A stretch of 10,765 nucleotides of DNA, from the NCBI GenBank assembly GCA_021812735.1, contig JAKAMV010000252.1, positions 1 to 10,765 on the forward strand, given 5' to 3'. The position numbers were made by a program, and so were the translations under genes. Origin of the DNA: Chloroflexota bacterium. GTDB lineage: Bacteria; Chloroflexota; Limnocylindria; Limnocylindrales; CSP1-4. Shown piece after piece: positions 6,272 to 10,765 of this stretch (its first letter is position 1; each line of letters opens with the position of its first letter). The notes under the pieces were generated by a model. It saw nothing but the letters and a program-made list of their open reading frames with translations. It searched no databases and was not told where the DNA came from.

Positions 6272-6733
6272 ATGGCGCGGATCACTCGGCCTGATCGGCT
6301 CGGAGACCAGTTGCCCGCCCTGCAGTTCAGGGCGGGGCTCAGGCTCGGGATCGGCCTGGCGGCCCTTGGACTCGCCTTGGCTCCGCCGCTCGTCAAAGTT
6401 GCCCGCAGCTGGCCGCTGCGGAGCGCGGTGAGCGGGGAGAGCATGCGGCCACTCCTGCGGCCCGGCGACTGGCTCCTCGTCGACCCCGAAGCGTACCGTG
6501 CGCGGGCGCCGCGGGCCTCCGAGCTGGTCGCGGTGGCCGACCCGCGGGATCCGTCGCGCTGGCTGGTGAAGCGCGTCGCGGCGGTCGGCGAGGATGGCCG
6601 ACTCGACCTTCGGGGCGACGACCCGGAGCACTCGACGGACTCCCGGACGTTCGGCCCCGTCGAGCCGGCGCGCGTGATCGGGCGGCCGTGGGCCCGCTAC
6701 TGGCCACCCCGGCGCATCGGCCGCATCCGCTGA
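6272..6733 (+). CDS. Nickel-type superoxide dismutase maturation protease (S26 family)
   Basis: 153 residues, related to type I signal peptidase. A hydrophobic segment at about 23-45 is probably a membrane anchor. The catalytic pair is Ser57 (SGESMRPLLRPGD) and Lys100 (WLVKRVAAVGED). The S26 box LRGDDPEHSTDSRTFGPV is at about 113-130. Its place directly after sodN identifies it as the protease that removes the SodN propeptide so that the new N-terminal His can bind nickel (the sodX/cbiY-type partner). Its size fits the family, which is much shorter than LepB. The start is uncertain: no good ribosome site precedes 6272, and an 11-base sequence including an ATG is duplicated just upstream (6258-6268 and 6271-6281), the first ATG being in another frame. 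Confidence 0.9.
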   Translation: MARITRPDRLGDQLPALQFRAGLRLGIGLAALGLALAPPLVKVARSWPLRSAVSGESMRPLLRPGDWLLVDPEAYRARAPRASELVAVADPRDPSRWLVKRVAAVGEDGRLDLRGDDPEHSTDSRTFGPVEPARVIGRPWARYWPPRRIGRIR

Positions 6734-6759
6734 CGGACGCTCGGCGGGCCCCGATCACT

Positions 6760-6803
6760 GGTGGGGGCGGGCGCGACGCCGGTGCCACCGACCGCGCCCC
6801 ACC
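6760..6803 (+). terminator. Candidate terminator hairpin after the NiSOD protease gene
   Basis: GGTGGGG (6760-6766) pairs with CCCCACC (6797-6803), and a smaller inverted repeat CGGTG-C-CACCG lies inside. It is 27 bases past the stop and before the tRNA promoter, a sensible place to end the sodN transcript. The long internal loop and lack of a T-tract limit the call. Confidence 0.3.
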
Positions 6804-6844
6804 GTAGCCAACGTGGCCCGGTCGCGGCGCGCCAGCGGCGCGCG

Positions 6845-6850
6845 TAGCAT
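6845..6850 (+). promoter_or_regulatory. -10 box (TAGCAT) of the tRNA-Cys gene
   Basis: TAGCAT ends 9 bases before the first tRNA base at 6860, leaving a leader of about 3 bases. The -35 region is GC-rich with no consensus match. Confidence 0.5.
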
Positions 6851-6859
6851 GTTCGGCAA

Positions 6860-6937
6860 GGCGAGGTGCCCGAGTGGTCCAAGGGAGGAGGTCCGCAAAG
6901 CCTCCGTTCGCTGGTTCGAATCCAGCCCTCGCCTCCA
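6860..6937 (+). tRNA. tRNA-Cys (anticodon GCA), atypical anticodon arm
   Basis: The acceptor stem GGCGAGG/CCTCGCC is perfect. The discriminator is T (U73, a Cys identity base) and CCA is encoded (6935-6937). The T arm GCTGG-TTCGAAT-CCAGC is canonical, and the D arm pairs CCC with GGG. The anticodon stem is GAGGT (6888-6892) with GCCTC (6900-6904), and the loop is CCGCAAA, giving GCA at 6895-6897. The variable region is 5 bases. Two oddities: position 33 is C instead of the near-invariant U, and two bases (A6886, G6887) rather than one separate the D and anticodon stems. Pairing GGAGG with CCTCC instead would give a 9-base anticodon loop. Identity as Cys is firm, and whether it works as the main cellular tRNA-Cys is open. 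Confidence 0.9.
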
Positions 6938-7024
6938 AGTCTCGCGCACCAGACCACGAGCGTCATGGACCCCGGCGGCAGGTGCTGCCCGAGCCGCATC
7001 GTGTGCGTGATCATGTGCGTGCCC

Positions 7025-7030
7025 GGAGGG
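7025..7030 (+). promoter_or_regulatory. Ribosome binding site fixing the SIS gene start
   Basis: GGAGGG ends 5 bases before the ATG at 7036. The frame is open further upstream (through the tRNA) and there is a later in-frame ATG at 7096 without a ribosome site, so this site selects 7036. Confidence 0.7.
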
Positions 7031-7035
7031 TGATC

Positions 7036-8238
7036 ATGAGCGGTCTCGAGCCGCGCCCATCCTGCGATCCAGACTACCCGTGGGGACCGGCGCCGATGCC
7101 GCCGCTCCGTTCAGGGCCGCCGTACCTGATGGCCGAGGCGATCGAGCGTGAGCCCGGCCTCGCCGAGCGTCTCGCCTCGCAAGCGGCCACGTCGGATGCG
7201 GTCGTCGCGCTTGCGGAACTGCTCCGCACCGGCACGGCATCCGGCTGGCCGCCCGCCGTCGTCGGCTGCGGCACGTCGGAGCACGCCGCGCTGGCCGCCG
7301 CCGCCATCTGGCGCGATGCCTGGCGGACGGCCGGGCTGCCGGGCAGCGGGCCGCTGGCGCGCCAGGCCTTCGAGGGCGCACTCGACCCGTGGCCCGGCGT
7401 CACGGTCGGGATCAGCCACGAGGGCGGTACCCGCGCGACGATCGACGCGCTTCGGGCGGCACGGGCAGGCGGCGCGCGCACGGCGCTCATCACGGCCGGC
7501 GCCAACAGCCCGGCCGCTACGGTCGCCAACGTCTGCCTCTGCACCGGCGAGGTGGACCGCTCCTGGTGCCACACCATCGCATACGTCGCACCGATCGTCG
7601 CGGCCACGCTCGTGGCCGATCAGATCCTCGGGCAGCCCACCGCGCCAGCGGCCATCCGCGCGCCCCTCGAGGCGGGGCTGGCCGCGAGCGACGCGGCCCG
7701 GGCCTTGGGGCGTGAACTCGCGACTAGCCGCACCCTGGTGGTGGTCGGCACGGGCAGTGACCGCATCGCGGGTCGCGAGATGACGCTCAAGATCGAGGAG
7801 GCCGCCTACGTCCCCACTGCATACCGCGACCTCGAAACGATGCTCCATGGCCACATTCCGTCGCTCGACGTGGGCACCGGGCTCGTCCTGCTGCTCTCCG
7901 ACCGCGACGGCCGCGCGACCCGGGTGGCCCGCGCGCGCCAGCTGCTGACCGCTGTGTCGCGGGTCGGCGTCCGTTGCGGGGCGATCCTCTCCGCCGCGGC
8001 CGACGACGAGATCCCGGCGGGGCTGACACCGGCGGGCCGAGTCGTGGTGCCCGAGCTGACCGACCTGCGGGCGCCGACCGCCGCGCTCCTCGCCACGGCG
8101 ATCCCGCTGCAGCTCACGACCTACCAGCTGGCGCTTGCGCTGGGCACCAACCCCGACGCGCTGCGGCGCGAGTTCACGCCGTACCGGGCTGCCGCCGAGG
8201 TCTCGGGGGACGATCCGACACGAAGACCGGGCAGTTGA
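7036..8238 (+). CDS. Double-SIS-domain sugar-phosphate isomerase/deaminase-like protein
   Basis: 400 residues, cytoplasmic, two SIS (sugar isomerase) domains as in the C-terminal half of GlmS. The first spans about 45-200: VVGCGTSEHAALAA at 76-89, then the phosphate-binding SHEGGT at 127-132. The second spans about 225-380: VVVGTGSDRIAGREMTLKIEE at 235-255 and YRDLETMLHGHIPSLD at 263-278, corresponding to the GlmS 'E..HG' loop. It ends with GTNPDALRREF. There is no glutaminase domain, so it is not a full GlmS. Related stand-alone proteins act as amino-sugar phosphate deaminases or isomerases (AgaS, FrlB or NagB-II like), but the substrate cannot be told from sequence or neighbours. The N-terminal 20 residues before MPPLRSGPPYLM are poorly conserved in type. 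It converges with the F420-dependent oxidoreductase gene, with only 9 bases between stops. Confidence 0.85.
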   Translation: MSGLEPRPSCDPDYPWGPAPMPPLRSGPPYLMAEAIEREPGLAERLASQAATSDAVVALAELLRTGTASGWPPAVVGCGTSEHAALAAAAIWRDAWRTAGLPGSGPLARQAFEGALDPWPGVTVGISHEGGTRATIDALRAARAGGARTALITAGANSPAATVANVCLCTGEVDRSWCHTIAYVAPIVAATLVADQILGQPTAPAAIRAPLEAGLAASDAARALGRELATSRTLVVVGTGSDRIAGREMTLKIEEAAYVPTAYRDLETMLHGHIPSLDVGTGLVLLLSDRDGRATRVARARQLLTAVSRVGVRCGAILSAAADDEIPAGLTPAGRVVVPELTDLRAPTAALLATAIPLQLTTYQLALALGTNPDALRREFTPYRAAAEVSGDDPTRRPGS

Positions 8239-8252
8239 CGGCCGGCGTCAAC
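8234..8252. terminator. Bidirectional hairpin containing both stop codons
   Basis: GTTGACG (8234-8240), loop GCCGG, CGTCAAC (8246-8252): a perfect 7-bp stem. The TGA of the SIS gene (8236-8238) lies in one arm and the TGA of the oppositely oriented oxidoreductase (8250-8248) lies in the other at the symmetric position. There is no T-tract on either side. Confidence 0.55.
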
Positions 8253-9213
8253 CCCGCTGCAAGCCGAGCAGCTCGCCGAGCTCCCGCACCATCTCGAGAT
8301 CACGCGGCAGCAGGTCCTGGAGCATGATGCGTTGCGCTCCGGCGGCCTCGTAGCGCGCCACCTGCTCGAGCGCCTGGTCGGGCGTGCCGATGATCCAGCG
8401 CGGACGGCGCTCCGCGAGCCATGCCTCGGCCCCGGCGACGTCGCGGCCCAGCATGCGGAGCAGGGACGCGACCCGTTGCCCCACCTCGCGCTCCGTCGGT
8501 GCCACCAGCACCCCCACCATCGCCGAGCGCACCATGCTCCCCGGATCCCGGCCGATCGCCTCGCAGGCCGCCATCACGCGCTCGAAGCCGGCCCGGACGC
8601 CCGCGGGATCGGTACTCGAGACGTTGAACTCGTCGGCCCAGCGAGCCGCCAGTCGCGCGGTGCGCGGCTTCCCCTCGCCGCCAACGATCAGGTTCGGATG
8701 GCGGCGCCCGGGCCGCGCGACCGGTCGAGGGACGAGTCGCGCGCCGCGGATCTGCCAGAAGCGACCCTCGAACGACCACCCTGCTGGCTCCGTCCAGAGG
8801 CCATGAACGATCTCGAGCTGTTCCTCGAGCATGTCGAAACGGGTCCGGAGATCAGGGAACGGGAGCCCATACTCGGCGTGCTCGCGCTCGTTCCACCCGG
8901 CACCCAGCCCGAGCTCGACCCGCCCGCCGCTCATCTCATCGACCGTCGTGACGACTTTGACGAGCTGCCCAGGAGGCCGGAAGGTTACCGGCGACACGAG
9001 CACGCCCAGGCCGATCTGGTCGGTCTCCCGCGCCAGGCCGGCCAGCGTGGTCCAGGCGTCGGTGGTCGGCAGGCCGGCTTCGCCCGGGAAACTCGTGTAG
9101 TGGTCGGATCGGAAGAAGGTCTCGAAGCCGGCGGCTTCGGCCGTACGCGCCAGCGCCAGGAGTTCCTCGTACGAAAGCCCCTGCTGGGGCTCGCTCATCA
9201 GTGCGAAGCGCAT
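8248..9213 (-). CDS. F420-dependent LLM-class oxidoreductase (TIGR03560-like)
   Basis: 321 residues from the ATG at 9213, a full-length luciferase-like monooxygenase barrel. It opens MRFALMSEPQQGLSYEELLA, then FFRSDHYTSF at 33-42 and the 'RVELGLGAGWNEREHAEYGL' block typical of F420-dependent members, where the Gly-rich loop and Trp-x-Glu lie by the cofactor. Later come PNLIVGGEGKPRTARLAARWADEFN and the closing 'QRIMLQDLLPRD'. It probably uses reduced coenzyme F420 rather than FMN, and the substrate is unknown. No F420 biosynthesis gene is in the window. The frame extends 16 codons upstream, but GAGGG at 9219-9223 and the family's usual N-terminus (MRF/MKF) select 9213. It converges with the SIS gene. 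Confidence 0.87.
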   Translation of the reverse strand: MRFALMSEPQQGLSYEELLALARTAEAAGFETFFRSDHYTSFPGEAGLPTTDAWTTLAGLARETDQIGLGVLVSPVTFRPPGQLVKVVTTVDEMSGGRVELGLGAGWNEREHAEYGLPFPDLRTRFDMLEEQLEIVHGLWTEPAGWSFEGRFWQIRGARLVPRPVARPGRRHPNLIVGGEGKPRTARLAARWADEFNVSSTDPAGVRAGFERVMAACEAIGRDPGSMVRSAMVGVLVAPTEREVGQRVASLLRMLGRDVAGAEAWLAERRPRWIIGTPDQALEQVARYEAAGAQRIMLQDLLPRDLEMVRELGELLGLQRG

Positions 9214-9218
9214 GCAGT

Positions 9219-9223
9219 CCCTC
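9219..9223 (-). promoter_or_regulatory. Ribosome binding site of the LLM oxidoreductase
   Basis: GAGGG on the minus strand, 5 bases before the ATG at 9213. It selects this start over an upstream ATG in the same frame. Confidence 0.6.
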
Positions 9224-9395
9224 GCCAATGACGTTCTCGCGGCCGCGCCCGACGACCACACCGGCCCGTCGCGGTCTCCCGCGCGGTCCGCTCGCCGTCA
9301 GTGACATGGCGCACGTGGGGCGACCACCGCGTCGTGTCGCACGGGCTCGTGGCTATGCCGCTTGCCTACCAGCATGACGCACCGCGCGCCGCGCC

Positions 9396-9417
9396 GCACG
9401 CACCGCGCGGTGCGTGC
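9396..9417. repeat. Perfect 22-bp palindrome in the 276-base gap between LLM and DUF4349 genes
   Basis: GCACGCACC-GCGC-GGTGCGTGC: a 9-bp stem with a 4-base loop and fully two-fold symmetric. It lies 73 bases past the DUF4349 stop (a terminator position for that gene) and 183 bases upstream of the LLM start (a distant operator position). The rest of 9214-9489 holds no convincing gene, only high-GC open frames without family features. Confidence 0.7.
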
Positions 9418-9489
9418 CACACGAGCACCGCGCGCCCGACCGCACGAGCGTCGCACGCGCTCGGAGATCGCGCCAACCGGAGCGGGCGA

Positions 9490-10500
9490 TCAGGCCGTCG
9501 GCCTGCCGGAGCCCGCACCCCACATCGGCTCGCCCGGTCCGCCGCCCGGTCGGTAGCGGACATGGAGTCGGCGCCCGATCCACGCGAGCGGCACCAGCAC
9601 GGCCAGGGCCGCCAGGAGGACCGGCAACCCGACGATCGCCAGCCAGATCCCCGCCGACGCGGCGGCCTGTGCCAGCTCGATCAGCTGTGCCGTCGCGCGG
9701 TCGACCTGCGTGCCCGGGTCCCACGCCTTGGCGGCGGTCGTCACCGCCACGACCGACACCTGGAACGTGACCGTCAACGTGCCCATGGCGGCCTGGTTCT
9801 GAAGATGCTGCCGCTGCGCGGTGAGCTCCTCGATCTGGCCGCGGACGTCGGTCAGCTGTTGTTGGACCGCGAGCACATCGGGGATCTTCGTCGCTTTCAC
9901 CATGATCGCCTGGAGCGCGGCCTCGGTCGCGCGTAGGTTGGTGATACGCGCGCCCAGATCGATCACCTGCCCCGTCACCTCGACGGCGTTCGTCTCTTCC
10001 TTCTCGACCTTCGTCGCGACCGCCCGCACCGCGGCCAAGGTGCTGTCCCACGCCGCCGCCGGGATGCGGTACGTGACCGTGGCGATCCGCTGCGCGCCCT
10101 GGTCCGACCGGTCCGACCCGGCGACGTACCCGCCGGCTGCCGCCACCGCCGCCTGGGCGCGGCTCAGCGCAGCATCGAGGTCGCTCACGTCGAGCACGAG
10201 CGACCCCGTCTTCACGATCAGCGTCTCGTCCGGCGCCGCCACGGCCCCGCCGGCGCCGCGCGTACCCGACGCCCCGTCCCCGGATGAGGAGAACGTCCCG
10301 ACGTCCGCCGCGGCGGCGCTGGCAGCGGGGACCGGCGCACCCTGGCCACTCACCGGCCCTTCGGCAACGTTCGGGGGCGCGGCTCCTTGGGCCGCTCCCG
10401 GCCCGGAAGGACCGAGACTGGCGCCACCCGCGCAGCCGGCGATGGCGAGCGACGCCAGGAGCGCCCCCGCGAGGACCGGGACGCGTCTGTGGCCTGTCAT
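9490..10500 (-). CDS. DUF4349 domain lipoprotein
   Basis: 336 residues. The signal peptide VLAGALLASLAIAGC has a lipobox (I-A-G-Cys23), so the protein is lipid-anchored outside the cytoplasm. A low-complexity Ala/Gly/Pro stretch follows to about residue 92. The DUF4349 domain runs from about 93 to 250: TLIVKTGSLVLDVSDLDAAL, GGYVAGSDRS, TVTYRIPAAAWDSTLAAV, VTGQVIDLGARITNLRATEAAL, a coiled coil at about 182-238, and MGTLTVTFQVS. A C-terminal membrane helix lies at about 284-309 (GIWLAIVGLPVLLAALAVLVPLAWI), followed by a short basic tail. This domain order is normal for the family, whose function is unknown. It is often found near anti-sigma or stress genes, but no such neighbour is present here. 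The start is supported by AAGGAG at 10509-10514. It is divergent from a partial gene at the right edge, with 199 bases between. Confidence 0.9.
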   Translation of the reverse strand: MTGHRRVPVLAGALLASLAIAGCAGGASLGPSGPGAAQGAAPPNVAEGPVSGQGAPVPAASAAAADVGTFSSSGDGASGTRGAGGAVAAPDETLIVKTGSLVLDVSDLDAALSRAQAAVAAAGGYVAGSDRSDQGAQRIATVTYRIPAAAWDSTLAAVRAVATKVEKEETNAVEVTGQVIDLGARITNLRATEAALQAIMVKATKIPDVLAVQQQLTDVRGQIEELTAQRQHLQNQAAMGTLTVTFQVSVVAVTTAAKAWDPGTQVDRATAQLIELAQAAASAGIWLAIVGLPVLLAALAVLVPLAWIGRRLHVRYRPGGGPGEPMWGAGSGRPTA

Positions 10501-10508
10501 CTTCAGTG

Positions 10509-10514
10509 CTCCTT
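10509..10514 (-). promoter_or_regulatory. Ribosome binding site of the DUF4349 lipoprotein
   Basis: AAGGAG on the minus strand, 8 bases before the ATG at 10500. Just upstream are two GCAGTCA direct repeats (10518-10524 and 10529-10535 on the plus strand) spaced 11 bases apart. Confidence 0.7.
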
Positions 10515-10684
10515 CGTGCAGTCAGTCGGCAGTCACCGACCTTCGCTCGGAAGACGTCGCGACGGCAGCGCGGGTTCCCCCCGGCCAACCAGGCCACTGC
10601 CCGCGCCGCCGCTTTCCGGGACGCCGCCGAAACCCAAGTCGCCGGTGCCGTCACGAACGCCGCGCCTGGAGGCGACACGACCCC

Positions 10685-10690
10685 TATCAT
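10685..10690 (+). promoter_or_regulatory. -10 box (TATCAT) for the gene at the right edge
   Basis: TATCAT is followed by 9 bases and then the ATG at 10700, which would give a leader of about 2-3 bases. There is no Shine-Dalgarno. This near-leaderless spacing matches the other -10/start pairs in the window. Confidence 0.45.
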
Positions 10691-10699
10691 GGACAACAG

Positions 10700-10765
10700 A
10701 TGGTTGACTCGCCGGCGTCCCGGACCCTCCCCGGTTGCCCCCTCCTTGGGCTGCCCGACGGAACT
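10700..10765 (+). CDS. Start of a protein with the same CPxLxL head as the LysM protein (runs off right edge)
   Basis: Only 22 codons are visible. After about 12 residues the sequence reads GCPLLGLPDG, which lines up with ACPFLALVDD at residues 14-23 of the LysM protein encoded at 3907-5538, with Cys-Pro at nearly the same distance from the start (C13 here, C15 there). The TATCAT box just upstream supports a real start. The rest, including the other three cysteines expected for the module, is beyond the window, so what domain follows the head cannot be said. Confidence 0.5.
   Translation, partial: MVDSPASRTLPGCPLLGLPDGT

Noticed and set aside
6697..7014. Minus-strand open frame across the tRNA with a GLDSNQRT-like peptide
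   Set aside because: It is a translated tRNA complement, a known source of spurious small proteins.
6874..7035. Upstream extension of the SIS gene through the tRNA
   Set aside because: The extension is tRNA sequence read in frame. A good ribosome site precedes the ATG at 7036.
7006..7038. Repeated GTGATCATG just before the SIS start
   Set aside because: It is short and one copy simply contains the start codon. There is not enough to support an operator.
9353..10696. 447-codon minus-strand frame overlapping the DUF4349 gene
   Set aside because: It is in a different frame from the lipoprotein, which has a signal peptide, lipobox and domain. This frame is Arg/Gly-rich with no motif.

Overview
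The window is very GC-rich (about 70% by eye). It looks like a chromosomal segment of a free-living, high-GC, probably aerobic bacterium. The best guess is a Chloroflexota lineage of the Limnocylindria/Ellin6529 type. This rests on the gene mix: a fused MetH/MetF, a DUF4349 lipoprotein, a LysM protein with a Cys-rich N-terminal head, a coenzyme-F420 type luciferase-like oxidoreductase and Ni-superoxide dismutase. Actinomycetota cannot be excluded from this alone. No mobile element, CRISPR array or rRNA was found.

Layout, left to right. The N-terminal half of a DUF885 protein runs off the left edge on the minus strand (1-798). It is divergent from a small four-helix membrane protein of the phage-holin-like PF04020 family (863-1288). 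Then come a fused homocysteine methyltransferase/methylenetetrahydrofolate reductase (1362-3464) and a small SnoaL/NTF2-like protein (3512-3838), both on the plus strand. A LysM protein with a single membrane span and a cytoplasmic Cys-rich head lies on the minus strand (3907-5538). Divergent from it is the nickel superoxide dismutase pair: the pro-enzyme sodN (5759-6193) and its S26-type maturation protease (6272-6733). A tRNA-Cys with an abnormal anticodon arm follows (6860-6937), then a double-SIS sugar-phosphate protein (7036-8238). That gene converges on a TIGR03560-like F420-dependent oxidoreductase (8248-9213), and their two stop codons sit in the two arms of one hairpin. A DUF4349 lipoprotein is on the minus strand (9490-10500). 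Divergent from it, the first 22 codons of another protein with the same Cys-Pro-x-Leu-x-Leu head motif as the LysM protein run off the right edge (10700-10765).

Most genes appear to be separate transcription units of ordinary housekeeping or envelope function. The clear functional pair is sodN with its protease, which exposes the His-Cys N-terminus that binds nickel. The fused MetH/MetF couples C1-folate reduction to methionine synthesis.

Several genes (SnoaL, LysM and perhaps the holin-like and DUF885 genes) carry a TANNNT -10 box placed so that the transcript would begin at the start codon (leaderless). Others (sodN, SIS, LLM, DUF4349) have ordinary Shine-Dalgarno sites. The most interesting observations are the tRNA-Cys with C at the near-invariant U33 position plus an extra base between D and anticodon stems, the four-Cys cytoplasmic module shared by two loci, and the shared-stop hairpin.
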